The translations under genes and the position numbers were made by a program. Under the pieces are notes generated by a model, which searched no databases, had not been told where the DNA came from, and worked only from the letters and a program-made list of their open reading frames with translations. Below are positions 34,785-45,758 of a DNA stretch of 64,000 nt, in pieces (within the stretch, counting starts at the first letter, position 1; every line of letters begins with the position of its first letter). Where the stretch lies: assembly GCA_936450465.1 (NCBI GenBank), contig OW388297.1, positions 56,164,989 through 56,228,988 of the forward strand, in the 5' to 3' direction. This DNA is from Gibbula magus. Its lineage: Eukaryota > Mollusca > Gastropoda > Trochida > Trochidae.

Positions 34785-36230
34785 ATGGATTCCTCTGGAG
34801 TACTTTCCCATGAATGTAGGGTGTGTGGCAAGCAATGTTCAGCTGATCACTATCTAAAAATGCACATGAAACTTCACACAGGAGAGAGGCGGCATAGATG
34901 CAGTGTGTGTGGCAAAAAATATAACTGCTTAGAAGACCTTGAAAAACACGCAAAGGTTCACACAGAGGAACAACCTTTTAAATGCCAGGAATGTGGCAAG
35001 AGTTTTACAACTTTATATTATTTGAACATTCACATGAAATCTCACACAGGGGAAACACGTTACACATGTTCCGTATGTACAAAAACATTTGTACTGAAAA
35101 CCCCATATACAATTCACATGAGAATCCACACAGGAGAAACACCATACAAGTGTAGTGTGTGTGAAAAACATTTCAGAGGTCCCGGTCTTTTAAGACTACA
35201 CATGCGGCTTCATACAGGAAATAGACCATACACGTGTAGTGTGTGTGGTAAAACGTGTACACAGTCTGCTCATCTTAAAACGCACATGAGAACACACACC
35301 GGAGAAAAACCGTACAAGTGTAGTGAGTGTGGTGTAGCGTATAAACAATCATCTCAACTGAAAACTCACATGAGAACACGCCACCATGAAATTATGTGTG
35401 TCTGCTGTGTGTGTGATAAAGAGTATCGAACATCGACTGAACTGAAAATACACATGAGAAGTCATACCGGAGAAAAGCCGTATAAATGCATCGAATGCGA
35501 TAAAGCTTTTACGAATTCTAACACTTTGAAAATTCATAAAATGAGTTTGCACACGAAAGAAAAATCGTTTAAATGCGATGTGTGTGGCAAAGAGTTTTCA
35601 ACGCAAACTCCGTTGTATTCGCACATGAGAATCCACACTGGAGAAAGGCCATACAAGTGTAGCGAGTGCGGCAAAGCTTTCACTATTTCCGGAAACCTGA
35701 AGGTTCACATGAATACACACACGGGGGAAAAGCCATATAAATGTACAGAGTGTGATAAAGCTTTTGCACACTCGGGAAACCTTACACAACATATGCGGGT
35801 TCACACAGGGGAAAAACCATACAAGTGTGGTGTGTGTGGGAAAACGTATTCAACATCAACATACGTCAAAATACACGAACGAATTCACAGAGGAGAAAAA
35901 CCACATACATGTTCTGTGTGTGATAAGGCTTTTTCTACTTCGAATGAAGTGACAGTACACATAAGAAAACACACAGGAGAAAAACCTTATAAATGTAGTG
36001 AGTGTGGTAAAGCTTTTTCCGGATCGGGTGTTTTGAAAAGACATAAACAAGTTCACAGAGGAGAAAAACTACATGTATGTATTGTGTGTGATAAGGCTTT
36101 TACTACCTCGTATGAATTGACAGTACACATGAGAACACACACTGCGGAAAAAGACTATGAGTGTAGTGTGTGCGAAAAAGCGTTTTCGACATCAGCTGCA
36201 GTGAAAAAGCTTTTGAAAACTCACAAATGA
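34785..36230 (+). CDS. C2H2 zinc-finger protein, 17 tandem fingers
   Basis: The frame is open from before a splice acceptor (TTTTATTCCAG ending at 34662), and the first in-frame ATG is at 34785; from there 481 residues to TGA at 36228-36230. An upstream coding exon joined at 34663 cannot be excluded. After MDSSGVLSHE come 17 C2H2 fingers, mostly C-x2-C-x12-H-x3-H with TGEKP linkers, so a nuclear nucleic-acid-binding role is likely. Finger 7 ends HMRTRHHEIM in place of a standard linker, finger 9 has an extra residue before the last His (HKMSLH), and finger 17 has Leu where the first zinc-binding His should be, so it is probably inactive. No effector domain is in this exon. Fragments of one MITE family flank the coding region in opposite directions (34350-34590 and 36300-36600). 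Architecture and finger 6 resemble the minus-strand gene at 18803-20587. Confidence 0.87.
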   Translation: MDSSGVLSHECRVCGKQCSADHYLKMHMKLHTGERRHRCSVCGKKYNCLEDLEKHAKVHTEEQPFKCQECGKSFTTLYYLNIHMKSHTGETRYTCSVCTKTFVLKTPYTIHMRIHTGETPYKCSVCEKHFRGPGLLRLHMRLHTGNRPYTCSVCGKTCTQSAHLKTHMRTHTGEKPYKCSECGVAYKQSSQLKTHMRTRHHEIMCVCCVCDKEYRTSTELKIHMRSHTGEKPYKCIECDKAFTNSNTLKIHKMSLHTKEKSFKCDVCGKEFSTQTPLYSHMRIHTGERPYKCSECGKAFTISGNLKVHMNTHTGEKPYKCTECDKAFAHSGNLTQHMRVHTGEKPYKCGVCGKTYSTSTYVKIHERIHRGEKPHTCSVCDKAFSTSNEVTVHIRKHTGEKPYKCSECGKAFSGSGVLKRHKQVHRGEKLHVCIVCDKAFTTSYELTVHMRTHTAEKDYECSVCEKAFSTSAAVKKLLKTHK

Positions 36231-36299
36231 GGACCAACCATTTGAACGTTGACTGTTGAAGTGTCACTTGTATTGTTCATATTTGTTTTATTTTTCGTA

Positions 36300-36600
36300 T
36301 GACTACATGTGTTAAATTTGTGTTTAAATAATTTCAATTACATGTAACTTTCATATTAATACCCCGTCGCCAAGTATATGATAAGTACTCGTTTCGAATG
36401 GAAATCTATTAACAGACTTTTACATGTGCAGAAACCGAAATTACACATCCAGTGTATATGCACAGTAGTTATATGACCTATTTGACATCCCAGTCCACAT
36501 CTGTACTTTTGTCTGTTACAGGTATCCGTACTCCATTGTCCTGCTCCAGATCATACATCGTGATATTCACATTTGTATTGTCACTGAAATATATTGAAAT
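36300..36600 (+). mobile_element. T2/Kolobok-type MITE (TTAAAGG family), internal fragment
   Basis: It matches the middle of 54707-55201, including ACATGTGCAGAAACCGAAA and GCACAGTAGTTATATGACC, then stops where the CCGT microsatellite starts. It begins about 70 bp after the zinc-finger stop codon, so it probably supplies part of the 3' UTR. Confidence 0.65.
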
Positions 36601-36601
36601 G

Positions 36602-37575
36602 GGCTCCGTCCGTCCGTCCGTCCGTTCGTCCGTCCGTTCGTCCGTCCGTCCGTCCGTCCCGATTTTGTATCCGGAGCAGAACTCGAAAACTATAAGACAT
36701 ATCTCAACGAAACTTGGTGTGTGGAACAATCATCATGTCTAGATGTGCCTTTTGGTGTTTTCAACTTCTTCGAGTTATTTTTGGACCATTTTCATGGAAA
36801 TGTAACTTAGAATTTCGTTTCGGGAACAGAACTTGAAAACTATAAGACATATCTCAACGAAACTTGGTGTGTGGAACAATCATCATGTGTAGATGTGCCT
36901 TTTGGGGTTTTCAACTTCTTCGAGTTATTTTTTTGAACCGTTTCCATGGAAATGTAACTTAGAATTTCGTTTCCGGAACAGAACTCGAAAACTATAAGAC
37001 ATATCTCAACGAAACTTGGTGTGTGGAACAATCATCATGTGTAGATGTGCCTTTTGGGGTTTTCAACTTCTTCGAGTTATTTTTTTGGACCGTTTCCATG
37101 GCAATGTAACTTCGAATTTCGTTTCCGGAGCAGAACTCGAAAACCATAAGACATATCTCAACGAAACTTGGTGTGTGGAACAATCATCATGTCTAGATTT
37201 GCCTTTTGGGGTTTTCAACTTCTTCGATTTTTTTTTTTTTTACCGTTTCCATGGAAATGTAACTTAGAATTTCGTTTCCGGGACAGAACTCGAAAACTAT
37301 AAGACATATCTCAACGAAACTTGGTGTGTGGAACAATCATCATGTCTAGATGTGCCTTTTGATGTTTTCAACTTCTTCGAGTTATTTTTTTTACCGTTTC
37401 CATGGAAATGTAACCTAGAATTTCGTTTCCGGAACAGAACTCGAAAACTATAAGACATATCTCAACGAAACTTGGTGTGTGGAATAATCATCATGTGTAG
37501 ATGTGCCTTTTGGGGTTTTCAACTTCTTCGAGTTATATTTTTGGACCGTTTCCATGGAAATGTAACTTAGACAAT
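36602..37575 (+). repeat. Pearl-like element: CCGT microsatellite plus six ~152-bp tandem cores
   Basis: After (CCGT)n at 36606-36660, units containing AACTCGAAAACTATAAGACA recur at about 36680, 36832, 36986, 37136, 37287 and 37438, each with CAACGAAACTTGGTGTGTGG and TTTCCATGGAAATGTAAC. Unit-to-unit identity is high. A GGCGGGGGATATGGCCGAC motif at about 37778 may be the true right end of the parent element. Confidence 0.85.
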
Positions 37576-37582
37576 CATCATG

Positions 37583-37715
37583 TGTAGATGTGCCTGAAAG
37601 GCCCGATGGGCTTATGGCATTGCACAGTATCCAGCCGTCTGTAAACTTTTCGCATTTTGTTTTCTTCTCCAGAACCACTTTGTCTAAGGAGCTGAAATTT
37701 TTTGTGTTGTGTTTA
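37583..37715 (+). repeat. Dispersed repeat 'GGTCTAGGGAGCTGAAATT', short copy
   Basis: CCTGAAAGGCCCGATGGGCT and AGAACCACTTTGTCTAAGG match 31460-31560. It is joined directly to the last core of the preceding array. Confidence 0.65.
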
Positions 37716-38635
37716 GTTGAAAAAAGGTTCATAGTCACTGTTATTCAACAACTATTCTTCAATAAATTTTCCCAAAGGCGGGGGATATGGCCGACTCTGT
37801 CTGCTTGTTATTATTCTTATAACGTTTGACATAATGTGACTCCCAACAACATACAATGGCCTTTAAGCTGCACGACTTGAAAACAAGGCTCCGGATGTAT
37901 ATACTCAGGGTATCTTATGTTCTTAAACTGGTTTAATTGCGTTGTAATTTGTATACTTATATTTTGACATTGTAGTAGTTAACCCGTAATATTATTTTGT
38001 TTAATTATCTGACGAAGATAGATTTAAATCATAACTTGTCCATGCAGTCTGTATTAAATCATTATATTGTATATAATTCATATGTGTTATGATAATGAAT
38101 GAACATAGTTCAACATACATATATGTGCATATACATTTAAATATACGAAATATATGTCAATAATCAATTGAAGTTGTAAGAATAAAATATCAAAATGTAA
38201 GAGCATGTATTTTATTGCTTATGACGTCTTCATGAAATTTTATTTTCGCGGCAAACCACATTTCTAAGATATGGCTTTCATGAGTTGACACCGCCAACAC
38301 AACCCCTCGACGATCAAATATCGGTTAATCGCACACAACAAACTGTACATTAATATCCAAATCTTGTATGGATTAACAAAATTCACACTTAGTTTGTACT
38401 AACATAGGGACATATATGCGAGACAAAATAATAACTTCACAATCGTATTTTGAATGAGATATAGAATAAAGAACACAGGAATCCGGAATTGAGGTTATTA
38501 TTTATTTGATCGGTGAAAATAACTTTGACTTATCAGGATGGCAGAAAAATATTTTATTGTGGTTACAGAAGGCGGCAATAAAAGGAGTAAACAAATTAAA
38601 AAGTCACAAGAAAGTCAGTTGGTGTTTAAAACATT
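37716..38635. other. No gene seen
   Basis: AT-rich. It may include the 3' flank of the Tc1-like element, but no terminal repeat was found. Confidence 0.35.
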
Positions 38636-39290
38636 CAGTAGCGTGTATAGCCACCCTATGTATTAGCGACCGACGCACAACGCCTCCTTATTGATTGTCT
38701 TAGATGTGTAAACACATTATTGGGCAGTCGTCGTTATTGGTCCTCCAAAGCAGCACCAAGATCCTACAAATTTTGGGGTTGGTTTCTGAGAGTTCGCAGA
38801 CGCCTATCAAGAGCATACCAGATGTGCTCGATGGAATTGAGATCTGGAGACCTTGAAGGCCAATCAAGGACGTTTATTCCTGCGTGTTGCAGAAAGTTCC
38901 TGTTCAGGACAGCAGTATGTGGTCGAGCGTTGTCATGTTGGAATTGCAGACCTGGACCATGTGCCGCCATGAATGGAATAAGTTCGGGGGTGAGCACCTG
39001 ATCGCGATAACCTGCAGCTGTAAGGTTCCCACGGAAAATCAATACGGGCATTACCACAGAAAGCCCAAACCATGACACTTCCGCCGCAAAATCTGTGTAC
39101 CTCCTTCACACAATATGAATGAGCATAACATTCACGTCATCGTCTCAAGTCTCATCGCAATTGAAGTTGACCATCTAGAAATATCCTCGTTACAGAGCAA
39201 GAAAGTTCTCAAGTCACTATCCCCATCTGCAAAGATGCATTTTATGGGACCATAGGGCTACCAAATCTACAATTTTTCTTCATTGGTATA
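38636..39290 (-). pseudogene. Tc1-like transposase (DDE), broken
   Basis: The longest open piece (38764-39078) contains the DDE catalytic region of Tc1/mariner transposases: FQHDNARPHTA (second Asp) and DWPSRSPDLNSIEHIWYALD (final acidic position and its context). Beyond 38764 the same frame continues with stop codons through RQSIRRRCASVANT and GGYTRY to a stop at 38636, and upstream of 39078 it reads YTDFAAEVSWFGL in place of the usual GGGSVMVWGG context, after frame disruptions. The paired-type DNA-binding domain and first Asp are not recognisable. It is an old dead copy. Confidence 0.8.
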
Positions 39291-39411
39291 CACTATATAA
39301 TCCTCATTGGTTAATCATAATATTGCAGATTTGGCGTTTTTCTTATTTCACGTATAATGCACAAACAAAATGGTGGATAGAACCCAAGGGACATATGTTT
39401 ATCGTGTTGTT

Positions 39412-39468
39412 TCTTGAAAGCGGCGTGAAACCCCAAATCACCTCACCTCACCTCACCTCACCTCATCA
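39412..39468 (+). mobile_element. SINE 3' end fragment, plus orientation
   Basis: TCTTGAAAGCGGCGTGAAAC, then CCCAAATCACCTCACC and a (CTCAC)n tail. It is the same 3' end as the other SINEs but in the opposite orientation, strongly 5'-truncated. Confidence 0.8.
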
Positions 39469-40289
39469 TGTTGTTTATCATCGCTCGTTTATTACTCAAA
39501 AAGTAAATGAGTAAATAAGTTACTATATACATAGAATGTACAACAAGATCGGTGTATTTAATTCAATCAAATTAGTTACAATAAATCCAAATGATATCAG
39601 ATAGTTTTTTGAGTGAAGAAATGTAACTTGAAAACAGTTGACGAAATTTTAATAAATGAGTTTTTTTCTAATAATTTATTTTTATTCACATGAGTAAGTA
39701 CAATCACATTGGAAGTATATCTTAATATTGTGCATACATTATTACAGATTGCCAAAATCACATATTCGAGTTTGTTTGACATGTCAATTGAATACATTTT
39801 GTAGTGGAAACAATTTTCTTGTAAATTCATTTGTTTGTTTTTTTCATTCTGGCAATATATCTCCCAACTTGAAATATATCTTTCAATGTGGCAATGGATG
39901 TTTAAAAAGACATTGGTTCTTTTCCAATACAACTTCTATAAATATGTCTCTTTCCAGCTAGAAGAATATGGTTTACCAACTTGAGATTTGCAGTCTCCTG
40001 GTTACTAAATAAAATGGTTTTGAGGCTCAATAGAGTCAAAACCCAAATGTTGTCTTAGAAATTGTTCAGTCCAGTTCAGTCCGGAAAGGAACAACCAGTG
40101 GAAATGCAAAATAAACATGTGCTACAGTTACATATGTGTATCTATTGCAAATACGTTTGTCAACAATTCGTGTTTGGTAATATTTAGACCATGACGATAT
40201 TTTTTCTAATCGTTGAAATGGTTAGTTAGACCACGAGCGCGTAGACAACATGACCCGAATATTCTAACTTACTTTTTTCTTTTTTCTCT
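39469..40289. other. No gene seen
   Basis: AT-rich; short frames only. Confidence 0.35.
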
Positions 40290-40525
40290 CTATATCAATC
40301 AATCTTTATTCAATACTTAGAGGCCACAGGCCTATAGTACATTTAGTGAGAACAATATTTACACATTTATACAATACGTGTAACAGCAAAGCACATCACA
40401 TCACATATTTCTGTTATTTGACATCTTTTCATGCTACATATAAAATATATTATATCATTTCACATCTAATGACGTCATATATTATATTTTCATATCATAT
40501 GCATCACAACCAAACACATATTACA

Positions 40526-43500
40526 TTATTTCATTAAATCATGTCTGTACAAGGAGGCATAATAAATGAACATAGAAAGGTTTTGTAAAATATTACTATT
40601 TGTGTTTGATAGCAGAGCAGACAACTTTGGGTATTTATGATAATATGCTTGTAGATATTTTTCTCTAAGATGTGAGTACACAGGGCATATAAGTAAACAA
40701 TGATATTCGTCTTCTATTAAATCTAGGTGGCAAAGCTTACAGATTCTTTCTTCGTGAGTAATTTTTATATAGCGCCCTGTCTCAACACAAAGGTCATGAG
40801 ATGAACATCTAAAACGTGAAAGAGCAATTCGAAATTTTTTAACAGTAATCTTTGATAAGTAATCTTCCTTGATTATTTCAGATTTAATAATTTTGTAATA
40901 AAAACACTTGTTTGTTAGGGTCATTGATGCTGTCCATGTCTGCATATAAATATCTTTTAATCTCTTGGTTAATGAAAGGACAAGAGTCGAGTTTGAATAC
41001 ACACTTTGGTTATTCCAAGTATGACCAAAACCGCAATTGAAAAGGAGTTTTCTTACACCAGTCACCCAGTTTGTTTTGCCATTTTATCATAAACTAACAT
41101 CATGTTATAAATTTGTTTGATAACCTGTCTGAGGGCATGTCAGTAAGTCTCAGCCAATATTTAATAACTTTCATATTCGAATATATATAAAGAGGAAATC
41201 TTCCACATTCTCCATGCATACACCATTAGACTGGATTAGTTTATCTTTACACCCCAATATTTGTTGCATGCATATAAATGAATCTTTTCTATGGCATCAA
41301 AGTGGTGTACGCCCCATACTTCTGACCCATATAATAGAATTGGGAGTATCTTTACATCAAATATTTTAAAAAAGATTGGTATGAAATGTTTCCTAAAACT
41401 TTCAGATTCTTAAATATACACTTAAATACTTTCTTTGCTTGTATAGCAGCTTGATGTGAATGTTTATTCCATGATAGGTTTCTGCTGAAGTGGACACCAA
41501 GATATTTATAAAATCCTGTAGTTTCTATTTTTTCTCCTTTAAGGTACCAATTTTCGTTACTTGATAACTTACGTCCATTTTTAAATACAAGAACTTTTGT
41601 TTTATTCATGTTTACTGTCAACTTCCATTTATCACAGTAACAATCAAATTCATTTATTTGACTCTGTAAGCCTTTGATTGTTGACGAAAAAAGGATAATG
41701 TCATCAGCAAACAATAGTAAATATATCTGGGTAATATCCGTATGAAGCTGAGTGCCATAGTCACAGTTAGTATTTATTTGTGCAGCTTATTCATTTATGA
41801 AGAAGGTAAAGAGAAATGGGCTTAAAATGCACCCTTGTCTTACTCCTAACTGACTAATAAAGGTTTGTGAAATCTCGTTATACATACCTTTACGTTCTCA
41901 TAAGTGCTACCCAATAGTTTATTCATTTTGATGCTAAGACCATGGAATTTCAAGAGGTTCCATAGTGTTTCCCTCTGCACAGAGTCAAACGCCTTGGCAA
42001 AGTCAACGAAGAACGCATAAAATCTCCCACCTTTGATACTGAGGTATCTGTTAATTAGAGTTTGTAGGATAAATATGTTATCAATAGTTGAGTAACCTTC
42101 TCTAAAACCAGCTTGTTCTTTATTAATTTTGTTTAATGTATCTGCCCAAAATACTAACCTTTAATTAATTATGTATGTTAATACTTTACCAAATATGCTG
42201 AGCAGTGAGATACCTCTATAATTGTTCACCTTGTTTATGTATTGGCACAATTATCCCCAATGACCAAGCCTCTGGGAATGTTCCCTTGTCTGAGATAATA
42301 TTGAATACAAGCTCAAGGTGAGGCACAATAATAAATGAAGAATGTTTAAAAAAACTCAGGAATTATCTGATCTATCCCAGTCTGTGATCTATCCCTGGTG
42401 ATTTGTTACATTTAAGATGATGTATGCTCTCTAAAATTTCATCCCTTGTGATGGGGGAATCCAGTATATCATTAGCTAACTCAGTGTCTAATTGTGGATG
42501 GTAATGGTCTTGTAACTCATAAGACTGACTTTCTCTATTCATGTCAGTGTCAGTGAATGAAAACAATTCCTTAAAATAAGTTTACCAGTCATTAATGTTG
42601 ATACTATTTACCTTTTGCTTTTTACCCAGGTTGTTTAATTCTGACCAGAATAGTTTGGAGTCATGAATGTTTTGTTTATCTTGAAAGTAGTTTTGTCGCT
42701 TTTCTTTGCAGAGAGCTGCATATGTGTTTCTTATTTTGTGATATTCTCTGAGTGAGTCCTTATCTTTACATCTCCTGACTTTATTGAGTGCCCTGCATCT
42801 TTTCTTTCTTAAGTCTTCACATTCTGCATCATACCATTTGACTTTTTGGTTAAGTTTCGTATTTCCAACTTTCCTGTTCATGTCTGAACCAGCTTATTTC
42901 AAAGCGTCTACTAATTACTTAATACTTTCATCAATATTTGACAATGCTGTATGAACTGATTTGTCAAGTAAATCCTGTACTTGGTCAGAAAAGAGCTGAT
43001 CTCTAAAAGTATTTGCCTTCTCATTGTCCCATACAAACTTGAATGATTTAGTAGCCTGATTATTCTTCTGTGTTGGAGGCTGTTGTTTATCATGTGCTCT
43101 TACTTTCAGAGTAATTGGGAGATGAGTTGAGTCTGAGCGAGATTGTATATTAAAGTCTACAACATTGTCAAATAATAGAGAAGAAGCTATAATATAGTCA
43201 ATTACACTAGTACCATTAACACCAATAAATGTAAAGTCACCTACATTTTTATCTTTAACACATCTTCAATTCATTATATGAATATTCAAAACTGAACATA
43301 AATCTGTTAAACATTTTCCAAAATTGTTTACAATTTTGTCAAGTGAAAAGCGTTTAAGAGTGAAATAATCAGACATGAAGTAATTATGATTTTCAGTTTA
43401 CTCAATTATGTCATCTTCCACGAAATCAGATTTAATTCCAGTTCTAGCATTGAAATCACCACCACATAACAGATGCAGATCATCATATTTTGGTAACGTT

Positions 43501-43960
43501 ACAAATAGTTTCTCTTGAAAAAGAGTGATGCCATTTTTACAATTTTGGCTTAATGTATCATACCATGATGAACTTTAGTTGGATATACACACACGAATAA
43601 AGTAGATCACACGTTGTTCCAAAAAGAAGTTTATCAAATAGTGCGAAAACTGCGTTTACTGAAATCTGTGTCCATTTTACATATTTAAGCAATTCTTTCC
43701 TAACCAAAACTACAATTCCATGCACCAGATAGTCTGCCATGAGATGATAATTTATCTGCATTTTTTATAATGATTTCATAATCTTGAAAAACATTACCTT
43801 ATCGGGATCTTTACACCATGTTTCTGTAAATCCAATAATGTCAAAAGTTTGAATATAGTTGCAGAAATCAGAGTCACTTTATTTGTTACATATCCCACAA
43901 ATATCCCAAACAATAAATTTCACAGTACTGTCCTTAATATGAGGTTGGTTGTCCGCTGAG
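40526..43960 (-). pseudogene. ORF2 remnant: endonuclease, reverse transcriptase, zinc knuckle
   Basis: Pieces in order, in shifting frames: CNYIQTFDIIGFTETW (endonuclease N-terminal part), HGIVVLVRKELLKYV, LCGGDFNARTGIKSD near 43432-43470 (the GDFN motif of APE endonucleases), the linker with VKWYDAECEDLRKKR, ITRDEILESIHHLKCNKSPG (RT start), FVDFAKAFD at 41984-42010 (RT motif A Asp present), LLMTLSF frame-shifted around FADD at 41700-41711 (catalytic FADD present in its own frame), and the C-terminal ICKLCHLDLIEDEYHC zinc-knuckle segment (about 40740) to a stop at 40526. The catalytic residues of the RT are still visible, so the copy is not very ancient, but at least several frame breaks separate the pieces. 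It replicates RNA into DNA at a nicked target in intact relatives. Confidence 0.75.
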
Positions 43961-44169
43961 TCCACAGAATGTTCATGAAGCGTCCTATAATCACAAGGAA
44001 CATCGACGTCCACTAGGCCCTGGCCACACCCCTATCTAGACTGATCCTTCGAGGCGGCGTGAGAGTAGGATCTCAACTGTCGTCCGGGTGGCTGGGTCTG
44101 CTGAGTGTTAAGATATTTTACAGACCCCGTACTGTCCTCCTTGGGTTCCTTCACGAGTCTATTCCCTTT

Positions 44170-44461
44170 ATAGTAGAATGTAAGTGAACTGAAATACGAT
44201 TTATTTAATGTTGGCATTAAGGCTGATTCAACATGTCAATGTGGTTACCTATGCGAAAATGTTTTTCATTTCATGTTTGAGTGTCCTTTATATCATGTGC
44301 CCAGAAAGAAAATGTTTAATCTTCTAAAATTGCATGTACATGATGATGCCATAAATTTGGATTTACTGTTAAATGGCAACAAGAATCTATCTTACTTTAA
44401 AAACCAGGCAATTTTTAAAGCCGTACAACAATATATTTCAAACAGCAAGCGATTTACTTGA
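44170..44461 (+). pseudogene. Plus-strand ORF2 C-terminal fragment of another non-LTR element
   Basis: Reading plus: ELKYDLFNVGIKADSTCQCG, then YLCENVFHFMFECPLYHVPR, ending at a stop at 44461. The C-x-C-G...H-x3-F-E-C-P-x-Y pattern is the zinc-knuckle region after RT. It lies between ORF1 and ORF2 of the minus-strand element, in opposite orientation, so it is most simply a 5'-truncated insertion. Confidence 0.6.
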
Positions 44462-44503
44462 TTGATGCATATATGTCTTAAATTCTCTGTAAATATCCTA
44501 TTT

Positions 44504-45390
44504 TCATTTCTGTATTATATCTCTGTCCATGTTAAATTTATATTGATATAATGCTATAACTTTGTAAATACCTGGGAGAAGGTTACCTAAGTTGGATAAC
44601 TTGTTCCTAATCCCTTTCTTTATTGAATAAAATATGTTTAAATCAAAATAGTAGAATCGGGTGTTTGGGTCCTCATTACGGAGCTTATATAGTTCTTGTC
44701 TCTGTTGATTTGTCAGGTCATTGGCGATTCCAATTCCTTTCTGTTTCAAAACGCTCCGTAGTTTCACTGCGTGCCATTTGTCCTCCCAATGGCACATACG
44801 CACGATTATGGGATTTGTTTTGTTAGAGTTTTTGGAGGTAATACGGTGGGCCCTTTCAATGTCTCTTGGCACAAGCGGGGTCAAGTCCTTTGTTTCCCTC
44901 GCCTCGTTCAGGATTTCCAGTACCTTGAACTTAATTTCTGTGTAGGTCTCCTTTTGTCCTTCGGTCTCCGGCACTCCATATAACACCATGTTATTACGTC
45001 GTCCCCGTCGTTCCTGATCTTCTATACGAAATTCCAGGTCACCAACCCATTCTTCCATGTTTTCAGCTCTTTCTCCGAGGGCGACTATATCCTGTCGATT
45101 CACATTTTGTTAACTTCCTTCCTCAGATCTGTCATTTCTGTCTTCAGTGATTCTATGTCCTTTTTCATCGAGTGGATATCTTTTGAAAGTCGTTCCTCCG
45201 ATTCCTTTATTTGTCTGATTATGGCCGATTTCATATCCTCTAGTTCCCTGCCCGGTGGCCCTGGGTTTAGCTCGACGTCTCCTGCTAGATTGATCACTGA
45301 TGGGAACACACCTGGCACAGTACACAAGTCGAGTGTCTCCTGTTTTCGCCATGTAAACAATGGCGACGTCACACATGAAGGTTGATCACA
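44504..45390 (-). pseudogene. ORF1 of the retrotransposon, one frameshift
   Basis: The first frame (to a stop at 45100) carries the 2A-like motif at 45256-45312 and a heptad-rich coiled coil (ESEERLSKDIHSMKKDIESL). A 2-bp TG insertion at about 45101-45105 breaks the frame; the second frame (45102-44504) continues with RRNNMVLYGVPETEGQ, DIERAHRI and KWHAVKLRSVLKQKGI, the RRM-like and C-terminal RNA-binding parts of L1-type ORF1 proteins. Known ORF1 proteins bind the element RNA. Start codon unclear, because the MITE at 45396-45758 cuts the 5' leader. Confidence 0.7.
45256..45312 (-). other. 2A-like ribosome-skipping sequence in ORF1
   Basis: GVFPSVINLAGDVELNPGP matches the 2A consensus D-(V/I)-E-x-N-P-G-P, with the usual hydrophobic/small lead-in. 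2A peptides let the ribosome release the upstream chain at the Gly-Pro junction and continue. N-terminal 2A sequences are known in APE-class non-LTR elements of invertebrates. All eight core positions are intact in this copy. Confidence 0.85.
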
Positions 45391-45395
45391 CACAA

Positions 45396-45758
45396 CCCAG
45401 CTAACACGCGACGTTCTCACAACGTTATTTTTACGTCCTGGTTTGGTAACGTCAGGAAATTACGTAACTAGGACGATATTAAAACGTTCTTACGTAACGT
45501 CATTCCACTACCAAGACACAACGTCACACGTTACGTTATTAGGACGTCCTGGCAACGTAGTTTTCAAAGCTAAACTCAACGTTTACATAACGTTGTAAGG
45601 ACGTTTTATCTAAAATATTCATTATTTTACAGTTTGTTCTATGTTTCTGTGTGTTTATACTTTTTTAAATACTTGGTCGAAGTCTGAAAGTATATTACCT
45701 AAATTCATGTCATGGTTGTTTTTTTAAACGTCCTCACAACGTTATTTTGTTAGCTGGG
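45396..45758. mobile_element. MITE with CCCAGCTAACA ends and internal AACGTT repeats
   Basis: CCCAGCTAACA (45396-45406) and TGTTAGCTGGG (45748-45758) are inverted ends. Inside, ACGTT/AACGT motifs recur, with CTCACAACGTTATTTT at both ends. It interrupts the 5' leader of the minus-strand retrotransposon. Confidence 0.7.

Noticed and set aside
36478..36729. Frame rich in RTDERTDGRT
   Set aside because: Translation of the CCGT microsatellite.
45256..45312. Reading the 2A motif as an endogenous RNA virus
   Set aside because: Neighbouring ORF1 coiled coil and RRM-like region, plus the downstream endonuclease and reverse transcriptase, identify a non-LTR retrotransposon; no viral capsid, helicase or RNA polymerase is present.
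45107..45385. Alternative frames opposite and beside ORF1
   Set aside because: Shadows of ORF1; the 2A motif and coiled coil fix the real frame.
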